Shown: one piece after another, positions 63,426 to 64,000 of the stretch | Position numbering within the stretch: position 1 is the stretch's first letter | Layout: each line of letters opens with the position of its first letter | Origin: Melaminivora suipulveris | Lineage (GTDB): Bacteria; Pseudomonadota; Gammaproteobacteria; Burkholderiales; Burkholderiaceae_C | Direction of reading: 5' to 3' | NCBI RefSeq assembly: GCF_003008575.1 | Contig: NZ_CP027667.1 | Location: 372,001-436,000 of the forward strand | DNA length: 64,000 nucleotides | Made by a program: the position numbers and the translations under genes | Notes under the pieces: model-generated | Databases searched by the model: none | What the model was told of the DNA's origin: nothing | What the model saw: the letters and a program-made list of their open reading frames with translations, nothing else

Positions 63426-63620
63426 GGCCAGGGTCTCCATTGGGTTTTGATCGGCAAAAAAACAAGCGGGCAGCGCCAACGCGGCCGCCCCTTGCAGGCG
63501 GCGGCTATTGTGCAGGCCCGCCCCGGCGCGCCGCTGTCGCGTGCGCGATTGCCGGGCGCGGCGCTCGGGCAGGGCCGGCGCGGGCAGCAAAGCGCCCGCA
63601 GCTGGCGTACAAAGCTGCCC

Positions 63621-64000
63621 ATGCATTCCCCCTCCCCTTCCGCCGGCCGCTGGTACTTCGGCTGGAACATCGTGGCCGCCGCCACCGTCATCACGCTGCT
63701 CACCGTGGGCATGCGGTTAGGGATAGGCCCGCTGTTCCTGCCCATGGCGCAGGACCTGGGCTTTTCTCGCAGCCTGCTGTCGTCCATCGTGGCCATCGGC
63801 ATGCTCAGCTACGGCCTGGCCATGCCGCTTGCCGGCTGGCTGGTGGCGCGGCGCGGCACGCGCTTCGTGCTGCTCACCGGCACTGCCATCCTGGTGGTGG
63901 CCACGCTGTGGGCAGTGCGCGCGCGCACACCCATGGCGGTGCTGCTGAGCTTTGGCATCCTGATGTCGGTGGGCGCGGGCTTCACCAGCCCGATCGCGAT
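63621..64000 (+). CDS. MFS transporter (5' part)
   Basis: The visible 126 codons (MHSPSPSAGRWYFGWNIVAA start) encode four hydrophobic helices with motif A-like AGWLVARRGTRFVLL. It is open to the right edge. It is divergent from the SDR gene. The type resembles monocarboxylate/oxalate-formate antiporter relatives, but the substrate cannot be judged from this part. Confidence 0.82.
   Translation, partial: MHSPSPSAGRWYFGWNIVAAATVITLLTVGMRLGIGPLFLPMAQDLGFSRSLLSSIVAIGMLSYGLAMPLAGWLVARRGTRFVLLTGTAILVVATLWAVRARTPMAVLLSFGILMSVGAGFTSPIA

Overview
The window is about 64 kb of GC-rich chromosome. Its genes read as betaproteobacterial, most likely Comamonadaceae (Acidovorax/Alicycliphilus/Melaminivora-like). 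This rests on gene content and order (exbB-exbD-lpxK-ycaR-kdsB-adk block; lysC-tRNA-Ser; tandem cyclophilins plus lpxH), protein character, and a roughly 55-bp dispersed repeat that I associate with this family. No computed identity supports the genus guess. Most of the window is ordinary housekeeping DNA, with one clear mobile element.

Layout. 1-3.3 kb: monomeric isocitrate dehydrogenase (5' part only), iron superoxide dismutase, and exonuclease VII large subunit, all leftward. 3.7-8.0 kb: a rightward envelope block (ExbB/ExbD, LpxK, Trm112-like YcaR, KdsB), then adenylate kinase, with a DoxX gene on the opposite strand. 8.1-10.4 kb: asparaginase, then lexA behind two tandem SOS boxes, then a small orphan gene. 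10.5-24.9 kb: HrpA helicase, acyl-CoA synthetase, metallophosphoesterase, MFS transporter, methyltransferase, hydroxyacid dehydrogenase, a UvrA paralogue without the UvrB-binding domain, and a YihY-family membrane protein.

24.94-33.43 kb: an integrated filamentous phage (inovirus) of about 8.5 kb, flanked by 13-bp direct repeats, one of which is the 3' end of tRNA-Ser(GCU). It carries a resolvase-type serine recombinase, an assembly ATPase (Zot/pI), a DUF2523 (pVI-like) protein, a TspB-like adsorption protein (pIII-like), a 22-residue membrane peptide, a major coat protein (pVIII-like), an ssDNA-binding protein, a replication initiator, and a divergent HTH regulator with a palindromic operator. 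Integration appears to have exchanged terminators: the phage's own terminator now follows tRNA-Ser, and the host tRNA terminator now lies beyond the phage recombinase. The regulator reading frame also runs through the attachment site, so its C-terminus differs between integrated and circular forms.

33.5-46 kb: lysC, tilS, accA, an AlkA-type glycosylase and cysS leftward; a TPR protein, two cyclophilins, lpxH and mtfA rightward; then a DUF3014 protein, and the translationally coupled aroQ-hydrolase-arfB operon. 46-55 kb: glnS, a META/DUF4377 lipoprotein, aspA, an RluE-like pseudouridine synthase, an EamA transporter, a staphylococcal-nuclease-fold protein, meso-diaminopimelate dehydrogenase and a DHH phosphoesterase. 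55-64 kb: small membrane proteins, truC, an unrecognised 594-residue protein with a 78-residue neighbour, an RbgA-type GTPase, a cluster of two SDRs, a medium-chain reductase and a thioesterase, and the start of an MFS gene.

A short dispersed repeat occurs at least ten times. Some copies lie between genes, and others lie inside coding sequence or supply a start or stop codon.
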